Shown here: positions 1-6,150 of the stretch, piece by piece | Numbering within the stretch: the first letter of the stretch is position 1 | Layout: each line of letters opens with the position of its first letter | Assembly: GCA_023142805.1 (NCBI GenBank) | Contig: JAGLIU010000012.1 | Coordinates: 1 to 6,550 of the forward strand | DNA from: Candidatus Omnitrophota bacterium | GTDB taxonomy: Bacteria > Omnitrophota > Gorgyraeia > Tantalellales > Tantalellaceae | Length of the DNA stretch: 6,550 bases | Direction: 5' to 3' | Notes under the pieces: generated by a model | The model's input: only the letters and a program-made list of their open reading frames with translations | Told to the model about the DNA's origin: nothing | Databases searched by the model: none | Position numbers and translations under genes: made by a program

Positions 1-123
1 AAATCTCCATTGGAAATCCACACATCAGAAAAAGAAGGTATTTACTTAGATATAGTAAACTGGAAGGTTCTACATAAAGATATCCTGATTAACGCATTAC
101 ACCTTTCCCCCTCTCACGAGTAA
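1..123 (+). CDS. 3' end of an unidentified plus-strand gene
   Basis: Frame 1 is open from the window edge for 40 codons and ends at a TAA at 121-123. The translation has ordinary protein composition, with a stretch reading GIYLDIVNWKVLHKDILIN. All three minus-strand frames are interrupted in the same stretch, so if it codes, it codes rightward. I do not recognise the family from 40 residues. The gene converges on the secretion operon, whose last stop codon lies 42 nt away, so it is probably a separate transcription unit and possibly flanking DNA. A 40-codon open frame can arise by chance in AT-rich DNA, so the call is moderate. Confidence 0.5.
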   Translation, partial: KSPLEIHTSEKEGIYLDIVNWKVLHKDILINALHLSPSHE

Positions 124-165
124 AAAACCCAGTTTTCGACGTCTACGTAAGCTTTTTAAGCCAAT
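121..165 (-). terminator. Convergent intergenic gap with a T-rich terminator candidate
   Basis: This gap separates the stop of the plus-strand partial gene from the stop of the lipoprotein gene. Read leftward it contains a run of six T directly after GGG (122-130), the kind of oligo-T tract at which archaeal RNA polymerase terminates. A short inverted repeat, GCTT-TTT-AAGC (151-161), lies nearer the lipoprotein gene, but its stem is only 4 bp. A second pair of ACGT motifs lies at 139-148. No strong hairpin is visible. The assignment rests on position between convergent genes and the T tract. Confidence 0.35.
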
Positions 166-531
166 TCACTGATACTTTGTGTACTTTGATCCTTCTATCA
201 TTATACTATCACTTTGTATGTATCCGACTGTCTGTTTTCCATCTCCATAGAATAAAACTTTATCATCTTCTATTTGATAAGTTCCGGTGACCGTCTGATT
301 AACTTCTCTTCCTGCAATGTAACCAATTCGGAGCTTAAAGAAGTATGTGTTATTATCATATAGTTCCAGAACGGTTTTATCATCTTTTGAGTAGGTCCCT
401 GTTATATCATTTAGGTTCTGATCCATGCAGCCGGCGCACATAAAAAATATACTAACAATTATAAGTATATTAAACCCAGCAAAAAGCCTGTTTTTCATAG
501 ATTTTTTTATTTTATTATTCGATTTTATCAT
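166..531 (-). CDS. Small lipoprotein, last gene of the secretion operon
   Basis: The 121-aa product has a basic N-terminus, a hydrophobic stretch (about residues 16-34) and the lipobox-like MCAGC, with the predicted lipidated cysteine at 35. The mature part is short and probably all beta: two blocks begin TGTY (44-47 and 82-85), each followed by a DDK and alternating hydrophobic residues, suggesting a duplicated unit or a small lipocalin-like barrel. Two sequons (NNT at 60, NQT at 78) fit an exposed protein. I chose the ATG at 529-531 because GGAG (541-544) sits 9 nt upstream; a TTG at 544-546 would overlap that site. It begins 33 nt after the VirB4 stop. Small lipoproteins beside type IV secretion genes are often entry-exclusion factors or VirB7-like pieces. 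Either role here is inference from position; no family was recognised. Confidence 0.75.
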   Translation of the reverse strand: MIKSNNKIKKSMKNRLFAGFNILIIVSIFFMCAGCMDQNLNDITGTYSKDDKTVLELYDNNTYFFKLRIGYIAGREVNQTVTGTYQIEDDKVLFYGDGKQTVGYIQSDSIMIEGSKYTKYQ

Positions 532-540
532 TATTTTTAG

Positions 541-544
541 CTCC
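541..544 (-). promoter_or_regulatory. Ribosome binding site deciding the lipoprotein start
   Basis: The minus strand reads GGAG, then 9 nt, then ATG at 529-531. The alternative TTG at 544-546 shares its last G with this motif, so both cannot be used as drawn. The site favours the 121-aa product over the 126-aa version. Confidence 0.55.
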
Positions 545-564
545 AATAATAGCCTTTCTTATTA

Positions 565-2904
565 TTAATTCTCGTTTGCAAAATTCATTATATATTTTGG
601 TACATCTGCAAAAGAGATTGTATTATTGTGATATTTTTCATATTTCGTTGTATCATTTCCAGCGGTCACAAAATACCAAATGTCTAAACCCTTGGTTTCG
701 TTCAATCTGTCCACTTTTTCAAGTAAATCGCTATTATTATTCGTGGACATTTCAACCTCAAAACCTGCCGTTTTTCCTTCTGAATTTGTAACCACTACGT
801 CTGCATTTTTTCCATAATCTGAGATTTGAACATCTAATTTTTCATTCTCTGCCACAGATGCCACCAATCTTGTTAAAATAAAATGTTCATCTGATTGATT
901 TGTCGCCCCTGTTTTCTTGATCATGTACGAAGCTTGTCCCTGTCCTAGGGTCCGAGACCTTACACTTTTATATCCGTCTGATTCGAGTATATTTTTTTGT
1001 TCATTTGACAAATATTTCATGGGATAAAATAGCCTCTGCAAATTGATTTTCACACATACCGGGGCATCTGCTTCTTTTTTTGATTCAATTAATTGCTTTT
1101 CGACGGGTGCCGCTACTACTTTTATTTTTGTCACAATCCCGGATGAAATAAATAAACCTTCGCCCTTTTTTCGGTTATTTACAATAAAATCCGCCTGGTC
1201 CTCAGACAGGCCAAAGGTAGATTTTACCTTATCTCGTTCGGAGTATTCCACCGAAAATATAAACTTGGTTTCACAGTTTCCGAGGATTGAATCTCCCACA
1301 TCAGTTTTTGATATGTCCCCCAGGTCCTGAGTAAGCAGTTCTACAGACAAATCAAAATATCTACACAATTTAATAAGTGCTTTAATGCTTTTTGATTCTT
1401 TTGACATCAAGCTCCATGCCTCATCTACTATTAAAGTACGCTTACCGCTTGATTTCTTAATCATAAATGCAAATTGCTTTAACATGATCTGATACATTAC
1501 GGCGTCTTGTACTGTGTCTGGAATCTCAAGCAGGTTATAACTAATATATTTTTCATTCATCTTAATGTTAGTTTGACCGTTAAAGAAGTTACGATATGAG
1601 CCGTTAACATACATATCAAGTTTCCGTTTAAGTGCTCTACCCGCTGTTTTTTCCTCTCTGTCGATATCTTTAGATTTTAAATATTCCTCCATGTGATTAT
1701 AAAAATCATCTAATATTGGCGGCTCTTTGGTCCATGTTTCCCGTTCAGTAGTAATACCCCGTTCTTTGTATATCTCAATGACCGTCTTATCTATGATTGG
1801 CAGGCCTGCAGCTGTCACACCCTCCGGACCAAGCAGCATTAACAAGAATTTAGGGATTTCTTGCTGTCTGGCTGTTAGTGAGTCTTTAGGACCGTTGCCT
1901 ATGTCAAAGGGATTCATGCGCACACCATCGGCTCCCTCACAAATTTTCACAACCATCCCCCCCAGTTTCTTGATTATATGGCTATAATCGTCTTTTGGGT
2001 CAATGATGCTTATGGATCTGCCGGACCATGCTTCATGAATAATCCGGGTTGACTCACTAAATGACTTTCCGCTTCCGCTTTTACCCATCGTAAAACAATT
2101 ATAGTTATTTCGATTTTTATTAAATTTATCGTAAAAAATCGGTATCCCGGTATCGTAATCAACCCCGATATATATTGCGTCCGGTGTCAATCCTCCGGCC
2201 ATAGCCCGACCTGGTAACAAAAAACTTTCAGTCATACTGCTAGAATCAAATTCTTTGTATAAGTCAACAAAATCAATACCGGATGGCATGAAATTTTTAT
2301 AAGCATTAGTTTTTTTAAATGATAGCTCTGCCGGATGGATCATTAATCCATCAAGTTTTGATAACAGACCTGCCACCTTCTCACGTAATAAAGATTCTTT
2401 AATATCTGACTGCTCCAAGTATAATGCCATATTGAAAGCCGCTTCGTCGCCTGCTCCTAGCGCCGCAATTCTTTTTTTTATGCTCGATATCTTATTTCTG
2501 AGTTCTTCAGATGGAATATTATTTGATTTTTCGGTTGATATTCTTTCCGTTTCCAATTCCTTTAAGTGCTTTTGGGCCTGGCTTCTTGCTGTCTGGCTGT
2601 CTATTTTCATAATAAATTGTGTAAAATTTATATCACCATCGTCATCAACCAGCCCATTTAACCATTTTGGCCGGATTTTAGAAGGATATCCAGCGCACCC
2701 AATCACTGAATGCCTGATATTTCCTATAATAGTATAATCCCACTTTTCTGTTATTGAATCCGGCATCAACAACACTTTTAAGTTTTTATCAATGTCACTG
2801 ATACCTTTCTTTGATCTGTTAGCCATGTTATTTGCTCGTTTCACGTCCCAGCTTGCGATTTTACTATCAAATGCTTTCTTAATTTCCGTTAATTGCTCTA
2901 ACAT
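565..2904 (-). CDS. virB4: VirB4-family secretion ATPase with C-terminal nuclease-like fusion
   Basis: This 779-aa protein is the predicted motor of the secretion complex, hydrolysing ATP at the cytoplasmic face to drive pilus assembly and substrate transfer. The Walker A motif is GKSGSGKS (274-281), followed by the VirB4-typical IIDPKDDY (300-307). Walker B is LIVDEAW (491-497), with LLTQD at 523-527 and GEGLF at 581-585. The N-terminal part (about 60-230) carries the family's GYPSKIRPKWLNGL segment (72-85) and a charged, probably coiled-coil stretch (106-150), but lacks the first part of the usual N-domain, which appears to sit in the preceding gene. After the ATPase (about residue 600) come 180 extra residues: a helical, possibly winged-helix part (630-663), then a helix, ADVVV with D702, a strand ending FEVE (715-718), a helix with K730, and alternating strand and helix. 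That order resembles PD-(D/E)XK nucleases, but with ExE instead of ExK. It starts 2 nt after the upstream stop. Confidence 0.92.
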   Translation of the reverse strand: MLEQLTEIKKAFDSKIASWDVKRANNMANRSKKGISDIDKNLKVLLMPDSITEKWDYTIIGNIRHSVIGCAGYPSKIRPKWLNGLVDDDGDINFTQFIMKIDSQTARSQAQKHLKELETERISTEKSNNIPSEELRNKISSIKKRIAALGAGDEAAFNMALYLEQSDIKESLLREKVAGLLSKLDGLMIHPAELSFKKTNAYKNFMPSGIDFVDLYKEFDSSSMTESFLLPGRAMAGGLTPDAIYIGVDYDTGIPIFYDKFNKNRNNYNCFTMGKSGSGKSFSESTRIIHEAWSGRSISIIDPKDDYSHIIKKLGGMVVKICEGADGVRMNPFDIGNGPKDSLTARQQEIPKFLLMLLGPEGVTAAGLPIIDKTVIEIYKERGITTERETWTKEPPILDDFYNHMEEYLKSKDIDREEKTAGRALKRKLDMYVNGSYRNFFNGQTNIKMNEKYISYNLLEIPDTVQDAVMYQIMLKQFAFMIKKSSGKRTLIVDEAWSLMSKESKSIKALIKLCRYFDLSVELLTQDLGDISKTDVGDSILGNCETKFIFSVEYSERDKVKSTFGLSEDQADFIVNNRKKGEGLFISSGIVTKIKVVAAPVEKQLIESKKEADAPVCVKINLQRLFYPMKYLSNEQKNILESDGYKSVRSRTLGQGQASYMIKKTGATNQSDEHFILTRLVASVAENEKLDVQISDYGKNADVVVTNSEGKTAGFEVEMSTNNNSDLLEKVDRLNETKGLDIWYFVTAGNDTTKYEKYHNNTISFADVPKYIMNFANEN

Positions 2905-2906
2905 GC

Positions 2907-3755
2907 TTAATCCTCCATTGTAACGCAGTCGCTTAAATAATCGATGCCATCACGTCCCACACCACACGAAATCATCAAAAGAGTATTTGTTAATGCTGCC
3001 CCTGTCAGTCGTTCACCTACCACAAAACACCGGGATAATCCAGAAATGATAGTTTTGGTATCAATATCTAACTTTTCGACTTGATTAAGGCTATTTACAG
3101 GCGTTTTTATGACCATATAGACCGATTTGTCTTTAATTTTCTCATCCTTACAATACTCTTTTATATGGTTTAGATGACCAATCATTAGCCGTTGCTGTTC
3201 ATCTGGTAACAAGTGCACACCACCAATGACCAAAGATACATATTTTTCAATATCAAATAAGGATGAATACCCGATCAATTGGATTGAACAAGGCAACGAG
3301 TTTAAAAAGTCCGTGTCTCGGTCCCGGACCACGCCGGCGTTCTTGGCATCCGATCTGTCACCTGTAAGAGTGTAAAGCTTTAAAATTGTGCATGCGTCGC
3401 CGTACACATTAAAATAATGATCGTATTTTACATTACGAAGTGATAAGAAATTCAACATTTCTTTATCGAATCTGTTTATCTTTTTACCTCTTAATATATA
3501 ATTTTTAACTGTTATCAACCAGTCATCTATCCTGAATTGACAAAACGCTATAAAAAAAGTTAATATCAAACACAGACAGATAATTAAAGAAAATTTATAA
3601 TATTTTCCATAAATTGCAAAACTGCCAGTGAACTTGATAAACACAACACACACAGCGATTGCAGTTATTATATAGACCAGCTGCCGCCGTGTCAGGCCTG
3701 CAAATATCTTTTCTTCATACTTCAAACTCGGTGGAATTTCGTAACCTTCATTCAT
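2907..3755 (-). CDS. PrgI (VirB3-like) protein fused to a VirB4-type N-domain part
   Basis: The 282-aa product has two regions. The first (about 1-80) matches the PrgI pattern: a short YEIPPSLKYEEKIFAGLTRR segment, then two membrane helices (about 24-45 and 53-75) and a charged cytoplasmic turn. PrgI is the VirB3-like inner-membrane partner of VirB4 in Gram-positive-type systems. The rest (about 110-270) is soluble and resembles the start of VirB4 N-terminal domains: a VYGDACTILKLYTL strand pair, then FLNSLPCSIQLIG (150-162), FDIEKYV (167-173) and a KSVYMVIKTPV strand (210-220). The next gene supplies what normally follows, so VirB4 seems split, with its front part attached to PrgI. The start overlaps the VirB6-like gene by 4 nt (ATGA), with a partial GGTAGGT site upstream. 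PrgI assignment is fairly sure; the VirB4 N-domain call is pattern-based and less so. Confidence 0.8.
   Translation of the reverse strand: MNEGYEIPPSLKYEEKIFAGLTRRQLVYIITAIAVCVVFIKFTGSFAIYGKYYKFSLIICLCLILTFFIAFCQFRIDDWLITVKNYILRGKKINRFDKEMLNFLSLRNVKYDHYFNVYGDACTILKLYTLTGDRSDAKNAGVVRDRDTDFLNSLPCSIQLIGYSSLFDIEKYVSLVIGGVHLLPDEQQRLMIGHLNHIKEYCKDEKIKDKSVYMVIKTPVNSLNQVEKLDIDTKTIISGLSRCFVVGERLTGAALTNTLLMISCGVGRDGIDYLSDCVTMED
2911..2916 (-). promoter_or_regulatory. Strong ribosome binding site of the VirB4 gene
   Basis: The minus strand reads GGAGGA, then 6 nt, then the ATG at 2902-2904. The site lies inside the last codons of the preceding PrgI-like gene, so translation of the two is probably coupled. 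It fixes the VirB4 start and argues against the protein originally beginning further upstream as one fused reading frame. Confidence 0.75.
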
Positions 3756-4597
3756 AATAACCTACCCGCCATATATACGCCTTTCACGATTGGAGTGACC
3801 GGGTTATATACAAACTTAAAAAAACATATAGCTGGAACTAAAAAAGCACAATATAAAACCGCAATTCCTATAAACATCCGCACAGGACCCGGCCCTGCCT
3901 CACTCATCATAATTCCCATCCCCACACCGTAAACAATTGCCATCATCGGAGTTAAAAAAAGAGCCCAAAGCAACAACCTAATTAATAATATTCCAAAACT
4001 TTCAACATTTTTACATATATTTAATTCGATTGCACCCATTATCCAAAAAGTCACAGCTATAATTAAAAATAAATTTGCACATGCGATAGTTACAGCCCGT
4101 CCTACATACAATAAAGCAGTAATGTATATTCCCATCGTCCCGAGCATTATAAAAATACACGAATAAACAGACGTGAATATGTCAACAACAAAAACCATTA
4201 TATCGGCATTTAGGCCGAACATAAGCGTAATTGCGTCAGATAGTTCAATCAACCAACCTAAGAGCCAAGGCGCACATGATACGACTATTGCACCTATTAT
4301 GGTCCGTGTGACGATCTCCATGATAACAACATAACTGTATGCAGACAATGGACCAACCAAGTACAAAAAATAAAATAGTACACCAACAACAATCACAAAC
4401 AAAGCTACCGCATAAAACAATAAATAAAGATCCGGCATAATAGAATTAACATAAGGATTATTAAGGGCATCGGGCCCAAGTACCCCCTGATCATTCAACC
4501 AGCCCAATATACCACCGTCAATTGTTTGATTATCAGTTATACCAACTGCCTGCAGGCCAATATTTGAAATCTGTTTATCCAAATCGAAAAATTCCAT
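3752..4597 (-). CDS. VirB6/TrbL-like polytopic membrane protein
   Basis: The 281-aa product is almost entirely hydrophobic. After a soluble N-terminal segment (1-52) it has about six membrane helices, near 55-80, 88-117, 133-160, 165-190, 203-228 and 240-262, and a short tail. The internal loop with AGPGPVR (234-240) and the conserved-looking arginine in YVGRAVTIACANLFLI (164-179) fit the VirB6/TrbL superfamily, whose members form the inner-membrane channel that substrate passes through. Sequence conservation in this superfamily is weak, so the call depends on topology, size and position between the pilin and PrgI/VirB4 genes, the usual place. Its ATG directly follows the preceding stop codon with no gap, and a GGATGGTG stretch lies just upstream as a partial ribosome binding site. 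CedA-type archaeal import channels are the alternative reading within the same superfamily. Confidence 0.75.
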   Translation of the reverse strand: MEFFDLDKQISNIGLQAVGITDNQTIDGGILGWLNDQGVLGPDALNNPYVNSIMPDLYLLFYAVALFVIVVGVLFYFLYLVGPLSAYSYVVIMEIVTRTIIGAIVVSCAPWLLGWLIELSDAITLMFGLNADIMVFVVDIFTSVYSCIFIMLGTMGIYITALLYVGRAVTIACANLFLIIAVTFWIMGAIELNICKNVESFGILLIRLLLWALFLTPMMAIVYGVGMGIMMSEAGPGPVRMFIGIAVLYCAFLVPAICFFKFVYNPVTPIVKGVYMAGRLL

Positions 4598-5605
4598 TTA
4601 TCGCACCATCCTAAATAAAATATATCCCGACAAAAGACACATGATCACAGCGCACATATCACCGGTTTTTATGTCTTCCACTTCGTCTTTTCTGGTAATG
4701 TTTGTTTTTTGTTCGAATGATTCGAAGGGCAAACTTACCACGACTGATATATCATCAATATGGCCATCTGGTAACAAAAAACCGTTTTTACCATATGGCG
4801 ATAATCCATTTAAATCATAAAAATCATAATCATACATGTCATATAATTGATAATCTACCGTTTCATTTTTGAAATAAACATAACTTGACTTTAACAGCGA
4901 TTTTGTCAAGTTCCCCATTTGAACAGTAATATTATAGTGTGACGCATTGTCAGGCAAACCCACAATATTAATAGTATTATACTGTCCGCTGTGGTTTGTG
5001 ATAATACACTCTATTGTTTCGTTGTACTCATCAGCTGTCACCCACTGATGATAATCATAACTTGACGATTGATGTATTATAGTAGTGTAGTGTTTCTTTT
5101 TTATGCCACCTGTCAGCCTACGGCTCGATGTATGCCATTTACAAGTAATAAAAACCTTTAGCATCCCTGGCTTATATTCAGCCTCTGAGGCTGTCACACT
5201 GTCGATCGTGACGCTGTTTAAGGACCGACTGGGCCTTGGTAGATATCCTACTTTGTAAATCACATCTGATGTATTGCTATATGTTACGTTTTTATATCTA
5301 ACTGCATACTTTGGACCGATAATTAGTAGATAGGTCCATTGAATGGGACCACCGCCCCTGTTTAATTTGGTATTGGTCGGCAAGCCAAAAAAACAAGGAT
5401 CATAAATCCGTTGCATATTCTTCCGGTATTTCAATTCATTTTGCCAACTATAATAATGAGCCCCTATAGTTGTGATCTCTGTTGAAGCCGGCTCCCAGGC
5501 TATCACATCGCTGTAATTCTCATAAGCAGCACAGACAGGCAAAAAAAGAAAGATTAAAACGCCCATTATTAAGAAGGAACTGTGCGTATTATATCTAAAA
5601 ACCAT
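4598..5605 (-). CDS. Secreted, membrane-anchored sequon-rich surface protein
   Basis: The 335-aa product has a signal peptide (basic start with R4, hydrophobic 11-24, likely cleavage after VCAA at 27), a mostly beta ectodomain (about 28-314) and one C-terminal membrane helix (about 316-332) followed by R and VR. The topology is therefore outside domain plus a short cytoplasmic tail. The ectodomain holds ten N-X-S/T sequons (N30, 106, 111, 195, 204, 220, 225, 232, 247, 302) and a tyrosine/aspartate-rich stretch (251-264). I recognise no family. The start at 5603-5605 gives a proper signal peptide and overlaps the pilin gene by 37 nt. An ATG at 5564-5566 would avoid the overlap but drops the charged n-region. 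Neither has a convincing ribosome binding site. Lying between pilin and channel genes, it may be a pilus base, contact or surface-exclusion protein; this is inference. Confidence 0.75.
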   Translation of the reverse strand: MVFRYNTHSSFLIMGVLIFLFLPVCAAYENYSDVIAWEPASTEITTIGAHYYSWQNELKYRKNMQRIYDPCFFGLPTNTKLNRGGGPIQWTYLLIIGPKYAVRYKNVTYSNTSDVIYKVGYLPRPSRSLNSVTIDSVTASEAEYKPGMLKVFITCKWHTSSRRLTGGIKKKHYTTIIHQSSSYDYHQWVTADEYNETIECIITNHSGQYNTINIVGLPDNASHYNITVQMGNLTKSLLKSSYVYFKNETVDYQLYDMYDYDFYDLNGLSPYGKNGFLLPDGHIDDISVVVSLPFESFEQKTNITRKDEVEDIKTGDMCAVIMCLLSGYILFRMVR

Positions 5606-5874
5606 GGCGCCGCCAGTATTATAAAATTGCCTATCAAAACCCCAATAATTAATCTTGATCCCCAGGCCCGAAGGCTCGGACTTGACGCACCAAATATCAA
5701 TATTAAGACACCAAGCACAATGCAAAACAATGATACAGCAGCAATAATAAGTACCATTTCGTCTGTTAATCGGTTCACAGTTTCAACAGGATTTTCTCCT
5801 TCTAACGCAATTGCACTAGGTAGATATATTAACATAACTGCCAGCACACCTATTAATATTTTCAACTTATTCAT
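5569..5874 (-). CDS. VirB2/TrbC-like pilin
   Basis: The 101-aa product has the layout of type IV secretion pilins: a signal peptide (1-23, NKLK then a hydrophobic core, ending SAIA), a short polar segment (24-39), a first membrane helix (about 40-62), a small basic loop (SSPSLRAWGSR, 64-74) and a second helix (about 75-95). VirB2, TrbC and the archaeal CedA1/TedC pilins share this two-helix hairpin and assemble into the conjugative or import pilus. Sequence similarity between such pilins is low, so topology and gene context carry the call. GGAG (5883-5886) lies 8 nt upstream of the ATG, the clearest initiation site in the operon, which fits a subunit needed in many copies. The stop of the preceding gene is 5 nt away. 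Confidence 0.75.
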   Translation of the reverse strand: MNKLKILIGVLAVMLIYLPSAIALEGENPVETVNRLTDEMVLIIAAVSLFCIVLGVLILIFGASSPSLRAWGSRLIIGVLIGNFIILAAPWFLDIIRTVPS

Positions 5875-5879
5875 TTAAA

Positions 5880-6065
5880 TCACTCCTTTTCTGGTCCTGG
5901 CAAGGTTATTAGAATTGCCTGAACCCAGGTATTTTTCCAATCTTCTTTTTTAATGTTAAGAGATAAAAGGGCATCAGCTATCGCTATCCTTCCAGATTCT
6001 TGCACATGATACACAGCAGCTACTGATTCCCCAGTCTCACTTTTCAAGATTACTTCAGACTTCAT
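5880..6065 (-). CDS. Small protein of unknown function (61 aa)
   Basis: This short acidic/amphipathic protein has no membrane segment, signal peptide or cysteine. It starts with a predicted beta hairpin (about 2-22, SEVILKSETG then VAAVYHV), continues into a helix (AIADALLSLNI, 28-38), then a KKEDWKNTW segment (39-47) and a final strand ending in a proline-rich LPGPEKE tail. I recognise no family. It is the first gene of the secretion run, 5 nt ahead of the pilin and downstream of the repeat-containing upstream region, so it is probably co-transcribed. There is no clear ribosome binding site before its ATG. Evidence that it is real: ordinary composition, close fit between two genes, and an upstream region that looks regulatory. 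A small cytoplasmic accessory or regulatory role is possible but unsupported. Confidence 0.65.
   Translation of the reverse strand: MKSEVILKSETGESVAAVYHVQESGRIAIADALLSLNIKKEDWKNTWVQAILITLPGPEKE
5883..5886 (-). promoter_or_regulatory. Ribosome binding site of the pilin gene
   Basis: The minus strand reads AAAGGAGTGATTTAAATG. GGAG followed by TGAT is close to the full anti-16S complement and is 8 nt from the start codon. It overlaps the stop codon of the preceding 61-aa gene. Confidence 0.7.
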
Positions 6066-6074
6066 TAGCTATAT
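6063..6074 (-). repeat. Copy 1 of a 12-bp element shared by the two upstream regions
   Basis: The minus strand reads ATATAGCTAATG, ending in the start codon of the 61-aa gene. The same 12 bases lie on the plus strand at 6456-6467 over the regulator's TATA region. This copy also lies in a GCTA-TATTT-TAGC inverted repeat (6068-6080). Confidence 0.55.
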
Positions 6075-6150
6075 TTTAGCTTCGAAAGTATTAATAAGTA
6101 TTGGTGAGTATTTTTAAGTTATCTTGATATCTTTGTAATCTATATATCTG
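6066..6150 (-). promoter_or_regulatory. Probable promoter and operator region of the secretion operon
   Basis: This 85-bp AT-rich gap between the regulator and the 61-aa gene has two TATA-box candidates on the minus strand: TTAAAAATA near 6109-6117, about 48 bp before the start codon, and ATATATAG near 6140-6147. The first would place transcription start near 6088, inside the triple repeat, giving a short leader. No ribosome binding site precedes the 61-aa ATG. It is the only gap in the operon large enough to hold an independent promoter, although readthrough from the regulator gene is also possible. Confidence 0.45.
6087..6112 (-). repeat. Three AATACT direct repeats at exact 10-bp spacing
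   Basis: Minus-strand AATACT (plus-strand AGTATT) occurs at 6087-6092, 6097-6102 and 6107-6112, each separated by 4 bp. This puts the copies on nearly one face of the helix, next to a TATA candidate. Ribbon-helix-helix proteins often bind short repeats spaced by about one helical turn, and such a gene lies just upstream. A further AGTATT is at 6478-6483 upstream of that gene. Operator function is inference. Confidence 0.55.

Noticed and set aside
532..546. TTG start for the lipoprotein
   Set aside because: It overlaps the GGAG motif that is correctly spaced for the ATG at 529-531.
576..2737. Plus-strand open frames of 71-101 codons opposite the VirB4 gene
   Set aside because: They lie wholly antisense to a gene with clear ATPase motifs, have low-complexity serine/phenylalanine-rich products and no recognisable domain.
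5606..5725. Extended N-terminus of the surface protein (start at 5725)
   Set aside because: The extra 40 residues would lie inside the pilin gene and put a cysteine/tryptophan-rich segment before a normal signal peptide.
5582..5878. Plus-strand frame of 98 codons opposite the pilin
   Set aside because: It mirrors the pilin gene, whose signal peptide, two membrane helices and strong ribosome binding site make the minus strand the real one.
6087..6112. Replication-origin iterons
   Set aside because: There are only three 6-bp copies and no initiator gene or long AT-rich unwinding element nearby; an operator is the simpler reading.
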